The notes under the pieces: generated by a model
What the model was told of the DNA's origin: nothing
Seen by the model: the letters and a program-made list of their open reading frames with translations, nothing else
Databases searched by the model: none
NCBI RefSeq assembly: GCF_029873635.1
Contig: NC_080417.1
Location: forward strand, 25,554,182-25,618,181
Source: Malania oleifera
Lineage: Eukaryota; Streptophyta; Magnoliopsida; Santalales; Ximeniaceae
Reading direction: 5' to 3'
DNA length: 64,000 nucleotides
Shown: one piece after another, positions 1-11,367 of the stretch
Layout: the number at the start of each line of letters is the position of its first letter
How positions within the stretch are numbered: position 1 is the first letter of the stretch
Made by a program: the position numbers and the translations under genes

Positions 1-547
1 TTGATATGAAAAGATGAGTTTTAAGAAGCCTAATGATTATATTAAAACTAATAAAAATTGTTGGCCTAAATCAATGAATGAATCATACAAGGCTTAAGTT
101 AGAAAACATTAAGATTTGCAGAGCAAATTTTGGAGTTCATATGAAATCAAAAGAAAAGAAAATCTAAAGCAAATTGAGCTCATTGCATAAGTATCATAAG
201 AAGAGAGCTTGATAGAGAAGTGGTCAACTGACTGACTGTAGGAGTTTTTCTTAGAATAGAGAGCAGTCAGCCAACTGACCCGGAGGTCAGCTAACTGACT
301 GACAGAGCAACTCCAAACTTGTTTATAAAACTCAATCTAGTTGAGTTTTCAGTCAACTGACCTAGGGTTTGTCTCTTCATGTGCTCTAAGGTTGTTTTGA
401 CATGTATTTTGATGTGTTGTATGATACAACACTTAGCTTGGTTGTTTTCCTTGTTTCTTGAAAAATAGACTCATGCTTATGTGATATGCAATATGTTACA
501 GGTGTATTTTTTAAAATTGGTATCTTGAAATCTTTAAAGACAATGAA

Positions 548-591
<44 letters not shown>

Positions 592-1284
592 ATTTGGCTC
601 ACTATATTTTGAAAATCTAAGCTTAAAGTTATTAAGTATGTTTTAGAAATATGATTTTTGCAATGTCTTGACAATGTATGCTTATGATGGATCACATGAA
701 TAAATGAAAAATTGGCATCTATGATAAGACATCAACATGAGTATCTAAGACGTATATTGGAATCCATGAATATATCAATTGGTATTACTTGGTATTTGAG
801 CAATACAACATAATTATAAGCATGTAATGATATTGATAATATTGCCATGATCTTGGATTTGAATGATGAAATATGAATGCCAAATATGAAAACATGCATG
901 ACTTTTTGATTATCGTAGCACACTATGTATACTATATTGTAATATATTGAGAAGTGTGTGGTCATATGTTCATTTGACTTTTTACCCTTTTTGATTGATG
1001 CCAAAAGGGGGAGTAGTATTTAAGCAAAAATTGAGCATGATTGAGCATTGAATTTTGGCATGATTGAGCATGATATTGAATTTTGAGCATGTTGAGCATG
1101 ATATGGAAAAATTGAGCATTGAGCATGATATTGCATAATATTGAAATTGGTCTTGAAACTACAAATTGTTAAAATGATGCTTATTGTAAGGGAGAGTAGA
1201 ATAATGCTAGTTGTAAGGGGAAATCTGTTTTAATGCTTACTCATATTTTTGCTCCTAATTTGTCATTATCAAAAATGGGGAGAT
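1..1284 (+). mobile_element. SIRE/Maximus-like copia element, 3' internal remnant
   Basis: Non-coding stretch leading into the LTR that starts at 1285. It carries a cluster of short repeats around 220-360 (CAACTGACTGACT-like), a microsatellite at 548-592, a purine tract CAAAAGGGGGAG at 1002-1013, and a polypurine tract AAAAATGGGGAG just before the LTR at about 1271-1282. The same order (repeat cluster, GGGGGAG tract, second tract, LTR) recurs at 16830-17434, which identifies it as the 3' end of the internal region. No intact reading frame is present. The element extends off the left edge. Family assignment is inferred from LTR structure, since no pol is visible. Confidence 0.7.
548..592. repeat. 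(AT)n(TG)n microsatellite
   Basis: A run of about 11 AT units followed by about 11 TG units, inside the SIRE-like internal remnant. Confidence 0.95.
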
Positions 1285-3767
1285 TATTGGCCTAACTAGG
1301 CTTTTCAATCTTGTTTTGATGATAACAAAATGAAAGATGCTTTAACATGTGCTGTTGAGTGGTTTTATTGCAGGTCTAGGAAAAAGGACATTCACGGTTA
1401 ATAAGCTGAAGATCAATGTCAATTTAGTGAAAGCTCCTCAGAATATTGAAGCAATGAATGACAAATGAAGAGCTTAAAGGCTAAGCAAATCTTGAAGTCA
1501 AAAGTGAACCTTAAAAAGCTACAAGACTTAGTGATTAATGAGACAATGTTTAAAAGGATATTTGTAAGTACTTCAAGCCATTACTATCTAGAAATGTGAA
1601 GCTCCTTAAGATACAAAGACTTAGAGACCAGCACTTGAAAAACTCTTGAAAATATTTTTTAAAAAGTTCCAATTAAGTTTTTCAAGTAAACTAGATTTTA
1701 AAGAAATCAAAATAATGGAAAATATTTGAAAAAAGAGGACTGCCCAGCCGACTGACTCAGTACCTAGCCGACTGAAAGTACCCAGCCGACTGACCATTTT
1801 TGAATGTGATTCAGTTAGCCGACTGATAGGAAACCTTCAACAAAGTTAACTGTCCAACCGACTTACTCAATGAACTGAAAGTGCCCAGCCGACTGACAGT
1901 GCCCAACCGACTGACTATTTTGAACGTGGTTCAGTAAATCGACCGACAATTTAGCAGAATTATTTTTTTAAAAGTTAGAATGGTGTCAGGTGCCTGTCCA
2001 GCCGACTGACTAGTATAAAAATGGACCCAGTTGAGTGGGTTAGCCGACTGACTCTGCGGGGAATTTCAAATTTCAAACTTGTGAGAAGTTTTTCAAAATT
2101 GATTCTCTGAATTAATATATTTTTAAAAGTTACCTAAATGCTCTATGTTAAATGAGGAAAGATCTCTTCAAAAAAGTCTATAAATACCTCCCTTGCTCAA
2201 TGAAAAATACAAGCAAGGAATACACGATTTCTACACTAAAGTTCTCCTAAAAGCTCATTCTTGCTCACACCTTTTTGCTGGGGAAAACTCTATGAAATTT
2301 CTAGTTGATTGAAAAGATTGGGTTTTGATTTGCATCTAAAATCCTTATATCAATAAGAAAGAACCTTTGGTGACTTCTAAACCTTGAACTTCATATTTTC
2401 TATTTAGTTTTGGTTTTGAAGTACGTTTTGAGATTTAACTTGTACAACTTGCTCTGTGGTTAAAAGTGTTTTTGTACGCAGAATTTATCTTGTACTTTTG
2501 TAGATTGTGAAGATTCCAGGATTGTTTGATCGTTGGCTAAGTGAGGAGATATCACTTAGAGAGGTGCTACTCTAGCTTATTTGAAGGAGTGACAGAGTGA
2601 GGGGATATCACTTGGAGAGGCAGGCTCTAGCCTATTAAAGTAGTGTGTAAAGGTTTTTTGTTCCACCCGAAAGGAAAAAGGTATAGTGAAATCTTTAGGT
2701 GGTTGACCTAAGGCGAGGACGTAGCCTGGAGTAAGCCGAACCTCGTAAAAACAGCGATGTCACTCTCTTTCCCTTACTCTCTTTAAATTTCAGCAAAAAA
2801 TATAACGTGCATGGATGTTGTAATTCTTTCAATCATAAAAATAACGCACATTGGAAATTAGGTAAACCAAAGCCTAATTTGTTCTTGGTCTTGCAAAAAC
2901 CAAAAGGAGTACGTTGGTTAATCAATATTTTTTGTGGAAACCGTAAGGGAGTACGTTAATTGGTTTACCAACATTCATCCACGAAGCACTTTCATTAACA
3001 TTCAATCAGATAGCAGCGGAAATTATAATCAATTCATGAAAGCCGTGGCAACCAAGCAGTAAATATTGAAGCAAACGTAATTCATTAACAAATCCTCCGT
3101 TGACATGTTGTACTTAGCGAGGGAGGCAAGTAGGCTAAGCACGTTGACAATTGCTAGTGAGTTTTACAATGATTGATGAACACTCACCCTCCCCTAAAGA
3201 GCTTTCTAGGCCATTCTCACTCTAGCACTAGGAAACATCAAAGTGACCGAGGAGTCATACTGCCTTATTTGGCTTACAATGAAAGAAATACTAGAAAATA
3301 ACCCTACACTAGTATTTACATGATGGAAACCCATCCCAAACACACGAGATAAGCGGTCAAAGGCAAGCATAATGCCCTGAACAAGCTTAGCCCGTGACAT
3401 TACCCGAAACATATTAGTTGAAGGTTTATTTAAATTTTGATCTTGAAAAAGTGTTTGGATGTTATTTTAATATTCAGTTCAAAAGCCAACTACTGGACTT
3501 GCACATTCATATATAGGGCTACTGAATGTTGTAAAAATTGATTACTTGTGTTGTCGTTGTTTTGCTTGAATAGTTAATTAATTGGTTGTGTTTGTTGTGG
3601 TTGCGGATTGAATAGAGGAAGTAAGAGCTTGTGTGGATTGCCTAATCAACAAGAATATAAGAAATCTTTAAAAGATTGTAAAAAGGCAAGAACTCTTAAA
3701 AAGGATCTAAGAAATTTTAAAAATAACCCAATTCACCCCCCCTCTTGGGACTACATCCTAGGTTTTA
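1285..3767 (+). mobile_element. SIRE-like LTR (family A, copy 1)
   Basis: Starts TATTGGCCTAACTAGG directly after a polypurine tract and ends ...GACTACATCCTAGGTTTTA before a primer-binding-site-like sequence. Homologous by eye to copies at 15574 and 17435. It contains the cluster of AGCCGACTGACT-like repeats (about 1740-2050), a TATA-like region near 2168 (CTATAAATACC), the shared core GAGGACGTAGCC...GCCGAACCTCG (about 2717-2745), and the CACCCCCCCTCTTGGG tail (about 3733). A 430 bp foreign segment (2970-3399) lies inside. Having a polypurine tract on the left and a primer site on the right suggests an array of recombined or tandem elements rather than a simple solo LTR. Confidence 0.8.
2970..3399 (-). 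mobile_element. 430-bp insertion inside LTR, probable small or solo LTR
   Basis: Absent from the sister LTR at 17435. Flanked by TTACC at 2965-2969 and 3400-3404, consistent with a 5-bp target-site duplication. Read on the minus strand it begins TGTCACGGGCTAAGC, a typical LTR start, and ends GGATGAATGTT. A second direct repeat, AACAT (2970-2974 and 3408-3412), gives an alternative boundary. It encodes nothing convincing: the 68-codon frame on the minus strand is open but unrecognised. Confidence 0.5.
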
Positions 3768-4199
3768 GAATGGTATTAGAGATGCGTGTTGGTCTCATAA
3801 CACTCTGGGCCCTACGTGGCTGGTTAAGGGTGTTACAAATTGTACTACAGAGGTTTACAGTTTGACTTAACCTGGTAGGCCAGCCTGTGTTAAGTTCGGG
3901 CCACGGGCTGCACAACCCGAGCATGCGGGGTTAATTCATGCGTACAATTATCTATCCAGGGAAGCTTTCACAGTTATATAAATAAATGTATATAATTTTA
4001 TAAAGAACAAGAACTATCTATTACAGTTAAAAGTATGTTCAAATAGAAGGCTTATTTTAAAAGGAATAGGTTTGAGTTATGATATGTTTTACATTGAAAT
4101 TTTATCATAGTTATAGTTGAATTAATAATTATTTTACTCAAGTAAAACTCATTTGCCACACACTGGTTGTAATTTATTTCATCTTACTGAGATGTGTCT
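3768..4199 (+). other. Primer-binding-site-like sequence and unassigned remnant
   Basis: TGGTATTAGAGATGCG at 3771-3786 resembles the primer site complementary to initiator tRNA-Met (TGGTATCAGAGC) used by many copia elements, placed right after the LTR end. The rest, up to the LINE remnant, shows no gene. Confidence 0.5.
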
Positions 4200-5885
4200 C
4201 ACCTCAGAATTCTAAACTTTTTAGGTGATCCAAATAGGCGTGCAGAGCAAGCTCCGAGATAGAGGAGAACTTTAGTACTGCCCTCACTGAAGGGTAAGTG
4301 TTGTATTAGGAGATGTATTTTGAGTAGTCCTTGGAAGTTTTTGTGGATTTTCTGAGAGATGTATATGTATGTTTTGGGAAATACCAAAACTCTTATATTG
4401 TAAACAAGGTTAATGTATTTTTATGTTTTCTGCTACATAGGTGGTATGTTTTGTAAACAGGTATCCTCGGTACCACTTGAGGTCCGAGACGTTATAGTGG
4501 ATATCCATTGTTCTATTGGCACCAACCAATTCCAAAAATAAATCAGTGTTCCAGTTGTTATTCGGCCAGTAATCTTTAATACACAGCTTTTTGTTCAAAA
4601 TATCCTCAATGCTCACAGACAACAGACCTGATGTCAACCACCTATCGAACCAAAAAGAAGAGTTCTCACCTCTCACCAAAATTTTAACATTATCCATAAC
4701 TTCCGGAATGGTGGCCATCATTGATCTCTAGAACTGAGTGTCATTTGGTCTCCCCTTCCTTATTAATAAATGATCATTTCTATAATATTTAGCCCTGGAA
4801 AAATCTACTCATAGAGTGTTAGAAATGAGCAATCTGAAGGGAAATTTTGTGAGAAGAGATTTCTGAACTTCTTTAAGATCTCTCAAGCTCATACCCCCTT
4901 CTGAGGTAGGTTTACAAATTTTCCCCCAAAAGCACCAATGAATATTCCTTTTATCTTCCACCTCTCCCCATAAAGAATTAGAAAAAAGACAGTTGATGCG
5001 AGAATATGTGACCTGTGAAACTTTAATAACAGACATCAAATGTCTAAGCATGCTAGACAATACATGTCTTAATAAAATTAATCTTCCACCTTGCGAGAGC
5101 AAATTAGATTTCCTCCCTGCAATTTTCTTTCTAATCTTATCCACAAGAGGCTCCAAGGTACTGGAAGACAATTTCACAGAAACCAAAGGCACACCTAAAT
5201 ACGTAACTGGAAATTTACCTTCCATGAAACCCGTGATTCTCAATAAATCACATTTCTGAGCAGGAGTGATGTTTTTCGAAAGGAATAACGCTGACTTTGT
5301 CTTACTAATTTTTTGACCCGATCACTTCTTATACATCTCCAGAGTGTAAACCAAATTTTTAATAGACCTCTTCCCACCATTTTCAAAAATAAGAATATCA
5401 TCCGCATATAGCAAATGCGAAACCAAAGGGGCCTAAATTGGATGATTAAATTGTCCAGTACGACCTATCTCATAGTTTTTCCTAAGCAAACTTGTCAAAA
5501 ACTCCTCCATTATGATGAATAAATAAAGAGAAAGTGGATCCCTTGCCACAAGTCTCTAGTAGATTGAAAAAACCCTTTAAAGGTTTTGTTCATCATAATG
5601 GAAAACCAAAAGGACTCCACACAATTTTTTTTGAGCTTTCAAAATCTCTCTAAGAATCCAAAAGCCTTAAGAACCTCCAGAAGAAAATTTCAATTCATTC
5701 TGTCATAAGCCTTAGCCATATCAAGTTTTACCATCACATTGCCACCAGCCATTTTTTTGTGCAGAGAATGAACCATTTCCTGTGCAAGTGTAATATTCTC
5801 AAAAATAGTATGCTTAGGAATAAAAGTATCTTGTTCATGCAAGACTAACTTATCAACAACCTCAGTTAGTCTAAAAACAATAATC
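4200..5885 (-). mobile_element. L1-type LINE reverse transcriptase remnant
   Basis: Minus-strand coding debris. At 4809-5243 an open frame contains FPVTYLGVPLVSVKL and KIAGRKSNLLSQGGRL, the region that follows the RT core in plant L1 ORF2. At 4410-4721 another frame contains ENSSFWFDRWL, the downstream C-terminal region. Between 5280 and 5870 RT-like peptides (VKLDMAKAYDRMN, then GFF..TRDLWQG) can be read with stops and frameshifts. It is 5'-truncated at about 5885, where a minus-strand LTR begins, and has no poly(A) tail that I can define. Non-functional. Confidence 0.8.
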
Positions 5886-7101
5886 TTGGAAAAAATTTTA
5901 TAAATAAAAATGCTTTGATGTAATAAATATAAGTGTAATTATACTCAAAGCGTTCAAGAATAAGGGGCCTTTCAAGCAAGTATATATAAGTGAAATATAT
6001 GCTCAAAACTCCCTTGAATAACCCCAAAATATTTTCTCCAAAAAATATATTCAAAGATAAGAATATGGGAAACTAGGGTTTTCTTTTTAAATGATTGACC
6101 TTTCAAAAACAATAAGGCTTTCAAGCAAAATATATAAGAGATTAAATATATGCTCAAGTCTTTTTTAATAACTCAAAATATTTTCTCCAAAATGTTTTTC
6201 AATAAGAAAGTAGGAGAAAATTGAATTTGATCTTTGAAGTGAGTAAAAAATATAATAAATAAAACTTCAATGTATTTCTTTGTCATTTGCAAAGTGATTG
6301 GGCCAAGTATTTATAGGCATTTTCAAAATATGGTCGTTATGTAATCGTTGGGCATTTAAATAATATTTTAATTTGACATTTTCTGACCATTGGAAGCTCA
6401 AATTGGGCTCAACCCGAGAGGTTTGGTCAACAGGCCCGAGGTCCAGTCGACCGACCAAAGGGCGAAATCCTTTTTCGCGAGCTTCAATCTGCCGGTCTTA
6501 TGATCTGGTCTGCTGGATCATCCTTCATATGAAGGTTGGTCAACTGGGCCAAGTATGCTTTTGAGAGGGCGATCGACTAGGCCCTTTGTAAATTTCCTAT
6601 GTGGTCAGTCCGGTTGATTGGGCTTGAACAGCCAGTTGATTGGCCCTTTGTAATTTGGCCATTAACACAATTCGGTCGACTAGGCCTTAATAACTAGTCG
6701 ATCAAGCTTTAACAAAAATAAGTTTATGGCCATTCTTTGATTTTAAAAATAGTTCAAACCTTTGGGAAATGTTTAATTTTGAGTGTAAAAGGTTTTTATG
6801 AAATTCTTGGGTTCCTAAGGTCAATCAAGGTCAATGTTGAGCTTCAGTTAAAACATAAGTATGCATTCAAAATTGAAACCTAATTACTATTACAACTCAA
6901 AAACACAAAGTCTTCAGGCTCTTTCTTCAAGAATCTATGGAATATGCCTTGGAATATGATCGTGTAGGAGCTTTTCAAGGCTTCAATATTGCAGCATCAT
7001 CTGTGCTTTTAGAAAGGTAAACCTGTTCATTCACTCAACACACAAATGAGATGTCGTGGTTTGTCATAGTCAAAACAAGGATTAGACTAAAAAATTCAAC
7101 A
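5886..7101 (-). mobile_element. SIRE-like LTR fragment
   Basis: On the minus strand it starts TGTTGAATTTTTTAGTC at 7101, followed by TTGTTTTGACTATGACAAAC, the conserved start of this LTR class. It carries a cluster of GTCGACCGACC-like motifs (about 6410-6710). The expected CACCCCCTCTTGGG tail is missing, so the distal end is truncated at the junction with the LINE. It contains a degenerate tandem duplication (see 5955-6215). Confidence 0.65.
5955..6215. repeat. Degenerate ~150-bp tandem duplication in LTR fragment
   Basis: Two diverged copies share the landmarks CTTTCAAGCAA, ATATATGCTCAA and CAAAATATTTTCTCCAAAA, in the same order, starting near 5968 and 6116. Confidence 0.65.
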
Positions 7102-7164
7102 TTTTCCATAAACTACTCTATAAGGAGATATCCCTATATTAGTTTTGAAAGTTGTTCTATAAGA

Positions 7165-7668
7165 TCATAAAGCATCAAGAAGCTTAACTGACCAGTCTTT
7201 CCTATTAACATTGATAGTTTTCTCCAAAATGATTTTTATCTCTCTATTTGCTAATTCAGCTTGCCCACTTGTTTGGGGATGATAGGAGGTGAAAAATCTA
7301 TGTGTGATGTCATATTTCTTCATGGGTGAAGAAAATGGTATGTTGCAAAAATGAGTCCCCCTATCATTAATGATTACCTTAGGCATGCCAAAACGAACAA
7401 ATAAAGAGTGTAAAATTTTGAACACAACGCGATGATCATTTGTTTTGCAAGCGACAACCTCAACCCATTTTGAGACATAATCCATAGCCAATAAAATAAA
7501 GGTGTTTCCAAAGGAGGCTGGGAAAGGTCCCATGAAGTCAATTTCCCAACAATCAAAAATTTCTAAGGTAAGAATAAGGGAAAAAGGAGTCATGTCTCTT
7601 TTACTAATGGATCCTACTTTTTGACATGACTCACACATCTTACAAAAATTGTAAGCCTCTTTGAACAT
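7165..7668 (-). pseudogene. Gypsy integrase fragment
   Basis: A 167-codon open stretch. The CKMCESCQ motif is the CC half of the zinc-binding HHCC domain. The DDE core is readable: Asp in WEIDFMGPF, Asp in INDRGTHF, and Glu in the region after [10 protein letters not shown] (NREIK). All three catalytic acids are therefore still present, but the C-terminal part of integrase is absent and the frame lacks its polyprotein context. Non-functional as it stands. Confidence 0.85.
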
Positions 7669-7850
7669 GGAAGGCTAGTACAACCCGCTTTACAAAATTT
7701 TAGCTACTGTTTTTTTGGCTAAAAAATGACACCACTTGCACCCATATAACAAAATCTCAACATAGCAGAAAACTCATCATTGGGAATGCACCTTCAAATC
7801 AATGGTTCTGAACAATATTTGAAAAGGTATAGATCATCTAAGTAGAAATG

Positions 7851-8628
7851 TCATACCTCAGAGAGAAAACGACACCTATCTTGGGTGGACCAATCAGAAG
7901 GCATTTGTTTAGTCACCAAGTAGTTGACTATGTCAGCAAACCAAGGTGCTTTTTGAACTACAAATAGCTGCTCATGCGATAAATTATCATCAAGAGGAAG
8001 GCTAACATTTGCAGAGAAGGATGGTAGCAATCTAGAGTGGTGGTTAGCCACCACATTCTCAACTCCTTTCTTGTTCTTGATGGTGATGTTAAACTCTTGA
8101 AGTATCAAGATCTACTGGAACAAGTGTGGTTTTGCATCTTTCTTACCCAATAAATACTTCAAGGTAGAATAGTCAGTGAAAATAATAACAAGAGAATCAA
8201 GAATGTAAGCTCAAAATTTATCAAGTGCAAAAACCATAGCAAGCAACTCTTTCTCAGTAATGGCCTAAAACAACCCCTAAAGCATGATCACTTGCATCAG
8301 TCATGATTTCAAAAGAAAGGTTCCACCATGGGGGTTGCAAAATGGGGGCGGTGGTAAGCAATTCTTTAAGGATATCAAAACCTTCGTGCATTCTTTTAAC
8401 AACTTCTTTTATGGCAGGGTTGAGCCAACATTGAGCATTTTGAACTAGTCTAGCATCATCCTTAAGATGGATTTTGTGTGTATAAATAGCAGCATCAATA
8501 CCCTTTATTGTCCACTCAATTGTGCCTCGATGCTTTCTTAAGACTTCTAGTAATTGAGCTTCATCTTTCTGATTTAACTTCGAGGAGATCACCACATGGA
8601 AAGTGCCTTCTTTAGGACCAAGCAACAC
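7851..8628 (-). pseudogene. Gypsy RT/RNase H remnant with RT core deleted
   Basis: The frame at 8254-8628 reads into the start of RT (HRGTIEWTIKGI, then LNPAIKEVVK) and then jumps directly to the RNase H-proximal sequence FDILKELLTTAPIL and MTDASDHALGVVLG. The fingers and palm, including the YxDD region, are therefore missing. The frame at 7851-8108 holds the end of RNase H (QEFNITIKNKKGVENVVANH). Stops lie between the pieces. Confidence 0.8.
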
Positions 8629-9039
8629 ATATTTTAAATCTTAAGGGAGTGGTTTTAGTTCTAGTTGGGGAACTTCCTCATCTGAAGATTTAAGTATGTC
8701 TAGTGGTGGTAAAGTCTCAAAATGGGGTTGCCATCTAGCACTTGCAACTTGTACCTCAAGTGGTGAAGAAAAATCTGTCAAACAATCCAAAGCTTCGAGG
8801 AAATTTTCATTAGTAGGGTTAGTCTTCTCATTAAGGAAAAAATGTAGAAGTCTAAAAAATAAACTCATCATTAGAGTAGGGAAGAGTTGAACCATTAATT
8901 TCTGTAGGTGCCAAAACCTCTACAACATTCAAATCTCTTACGTCATCAAAATGGTTTGGCATTTTGCAAGCGTTGAAGACATTCAACTCAAGTCCCATAT
9001 TCCCAAAGGTAAGCTTCAGAACACCACTTCTATAGTTGA

Positions 9040-9312
9040 TCAATGCATTTGATGTAGCCAATATGGTCTTCCAAGGATGACAAGTGCTTGAGAATTGTTG
9101 ACATTTGACAGCTGCATATCCAGGATTACAAAGTCAATTAGATAATAAAATTTTTCAAATTTTACAAGCACATCTTCCACAACTCCCTTTGGTCTCTTGA
9201 TTGACCTATCGACTAATTGCATCATGAGTGTAGTTTCTTTTAACTCTCCCAGTCCAAGTTTCTTATAAAGTGAGTATGGCAGCAGGTTCACACTATTGCC
9301 CAAGTCCATCAA
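9040..9312 (-). pseudogene. Gypsy aspartic protease remnant
   Basis: A 90-codon frame with DLGNSVNLLPYSLYKKLGLG, the active-site Asp followed by the usual flap region, then VLVKFEKFYYLIDFVILDMQ and LVILGRPY. This is the canonical order for Athila/Tat protease. The residues between Asp and Ser (DLGNS, against the usual DLGAS) are altered. The linked frame at 8852-9061 continues the domain with a frameshift. Confidence 0.8.
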
Positions 9313-9324
9313 GAAACTAGTAAT

Positions 9325-10837
9325 TCAGTACTCAACATTCTCGATGGAAATTGTAGGAGAACCCGGATCTCTATACTTTGGAGGAGTATCACGCTGGATG
9401 ATTTCACGAACTTGTTCCATTAAGAAGGCTTTCTTCTTCACATTCAACTGCCTTATCATTGTGTATAGCTCTTTCAGAAACTTGGCATAAGAAGGAATTT
9501 GCAGAATGGCCTCCAATAGTGGAATGTTAATTTTCAACTATTTGAACACCTCAAAAATATCCTTTTGCTACTTACTCTTGGTAGCCTACAATAATCTCTA
9601 AGGGCATACTCCTTCCTCAACTCCTCAATTTTCTAACCTAAAGGCTCAATCTCTTATTGTTGATCCCCATCTTGGTTTACATGTGCCTTAGATGACTCGG
9701 ATGCATCTTCCAAGGCTTCTGGACATTTATCAGGCTTAGGATCATTTTCAGTTGATGGCCTTGGTACAACCTGCTCAATTTGCTTACCATTCTTGAGTGT
9801 GATAACAACCTTCACTAGTTTTAGGTCTTCATTATCAATTGAATGCACCTATGACTTCTCGTACACTTGTGGGTTGGGTTAAGTTTGAGCTGGAAATTTA
9901 CCCTTCTCCAAAGTGTTCAGAGTAGTCGTCATTTTGATATGTGTTCCTTTGATTTCACTGATGGCCTGAGAATTCTAAGTGTTAGTTAAATTTTAGCTTG
10001 CCATAAATATTTGAAAGGTAGCAGCCATAAGAGCAACTGTATCATCCAGTGATTTCTTAGGAGGTTGAAAAGGCTAATGATATTGAGCCACCGCGTACTG
10101 CTAAAAAGCTCCCTGAGGAGGTGTAGCTAGCTAGCTTGATTGTCCTAGATCATTTCTCTACGAGAAATTAGGGTGATTCTGCCATACTAGGGTGTAAGTA
10201 TTTGATATTTGTGGATTATGAGGTCGACACACCCAGCTTACATTCTAAGGCTACTCTATACCATTCTCCTGATATATCGGTAAAGCAAGAAATTCCAACA
10301 TTTTACGACTTGTATCAGCACACAGAGCACAAACTTCCCGAGCTTTATTTACTACCTTCACTTTTTCCATCTCCATAGCGTCCAATCTTCTAGTGATTAC
10401 AATTAGATGTGCCTGAACATCAATGTCATCCTTCAGTTCATATTGTCGTCCACCAGTATTGCTCTCAATAATTGAGTTGCAATTGATTTTCTATCAATCC
10501 TGGTAGTCCACTGCTGAGCATTTTCAGCTAAATAGTCAAGAAAACCAAGTGCCTCATTAGGCTCCTTATTAAGAAATCCTCTATACACATTGTATAGACA
10601 AATTGCTTCGATTCAGGGGTCAATGCAGTGTAGAAATAATTCACCAATCACCATGACTCAAACCCATGACGAGGACACATGTTGACCAGTTCTTTAAATC
10701 TTTCCCAGCTTGCATGAAAGGTCTCATCAGCTCTCTGCATTAATTGACTTATTTGTTCCTGCAAAGATTAAGTTCTATGTAAGGGAAAAAACTTATCTAG
10801 AAATTATTTTTGCATGTCAGACCAGCTAGCAATAGTG
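9325..10837 (-). pseudogene. Gypsy gag and linker remnant
   Basis: Broken minus-strand frames. One at 9325-9537 (PLLEAILQIPSYAKFLKELY, typical of the linker before protease) and one at 9654-9848 (VKVVITLKNGKQIE). Upstream pieces read DMQK...FFPLHRT (near 10800) and a zinc-knuckle-free gag tail. The N-terminal gag lies beyond the LTR insertion and is not recovered. Confidence 0.7.
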
Positions 10838-11367
10838 TGAGGTATGGTGTATTCTTAAGAGGGGGGTGAATTGGGTATTTAAAATTTCCTAGGTTAATTA
10901 TATCCTATTTTAATTCCACAATCATTATATCGTAACCTAGGGTCTTTCTAAGCAATCTTAGTTCCCACTTATATTAATGTATACTGATATTAATTTATGC
11001 AGAAACATAAAACAAATAAAACATTCACAACAATTTAAGCATAAGCATACAAGTGCAGAAATTAAAGAGTATGGGAAAGAGAATAACATAGTATTTTTAT
11101 CAATGTTTGGCCAATCTTGCCTACATCCCTGCCTTGGGCCAATAACCCAAGGATTCCAATATGTGTTCACTTAACCGGGCAGAGTGATGCCATTTACACT
11201 TCTCCTTTTGGAGCAGAGTTTTCCCAGCTCAATTATGGGGTTAAGTCGAATATATTCTCCTTACGAGGTGGAGTCTCCTCAGTTCACTTACCGGGCTGAA
11301 CCAAACCAGTTTTCCTTATAGGGCAGAGTCTCCCCAACTCAATTTAGTAGGCTGAGTCAAACTAGTT
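10838..11367 (-). mobile_element. SIRE-like LTR fragment (3' part)
   Basis: Read on the minus strand it ends ...CACCCCCCTCTTAAGAATACACC...CCTCA at 10838, inserted in gypsy gag. It contains the shared core as GATGTAGGCAAG...GGCCAAAC (about 11107-11135). Three degenerate ~60-bp units with GGCAGAGT...CAACTCAA-like sequence occupy 11175-11367. Its 5' part is replaced by the LTR at 11368-13319. Confidence 0.65.

Larger units (their letters stand above)
7102..10837 (-). mobile_element. Ty3/gypsy retrotransposon remnant (Athila/Tat type)
   Basis: Read on the minus strand: gag C-terminal part (10837 to about 9600, broken; WSDMQK and FFPLHRT visible near 10800), an acidic linker (9654-9848), a retroviral-type aspartic protease (9040-9312), a continuation frame ending in LTFGNMGLELNVFNACKMP (8852-9061), an RNase H-like piece (8254-8628 and 7851-8108) and integrase (7165-7668). 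Order and motifs fit the non-chromodomain Athila/Tat branch. Most of the RT palm is missing. Both ends are gone: gag is cut by an LTR at 10838, and the part after integrase is lost at an LTR fragment. Frames are broken by stops and frameshifts. Confidence 0.85.
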
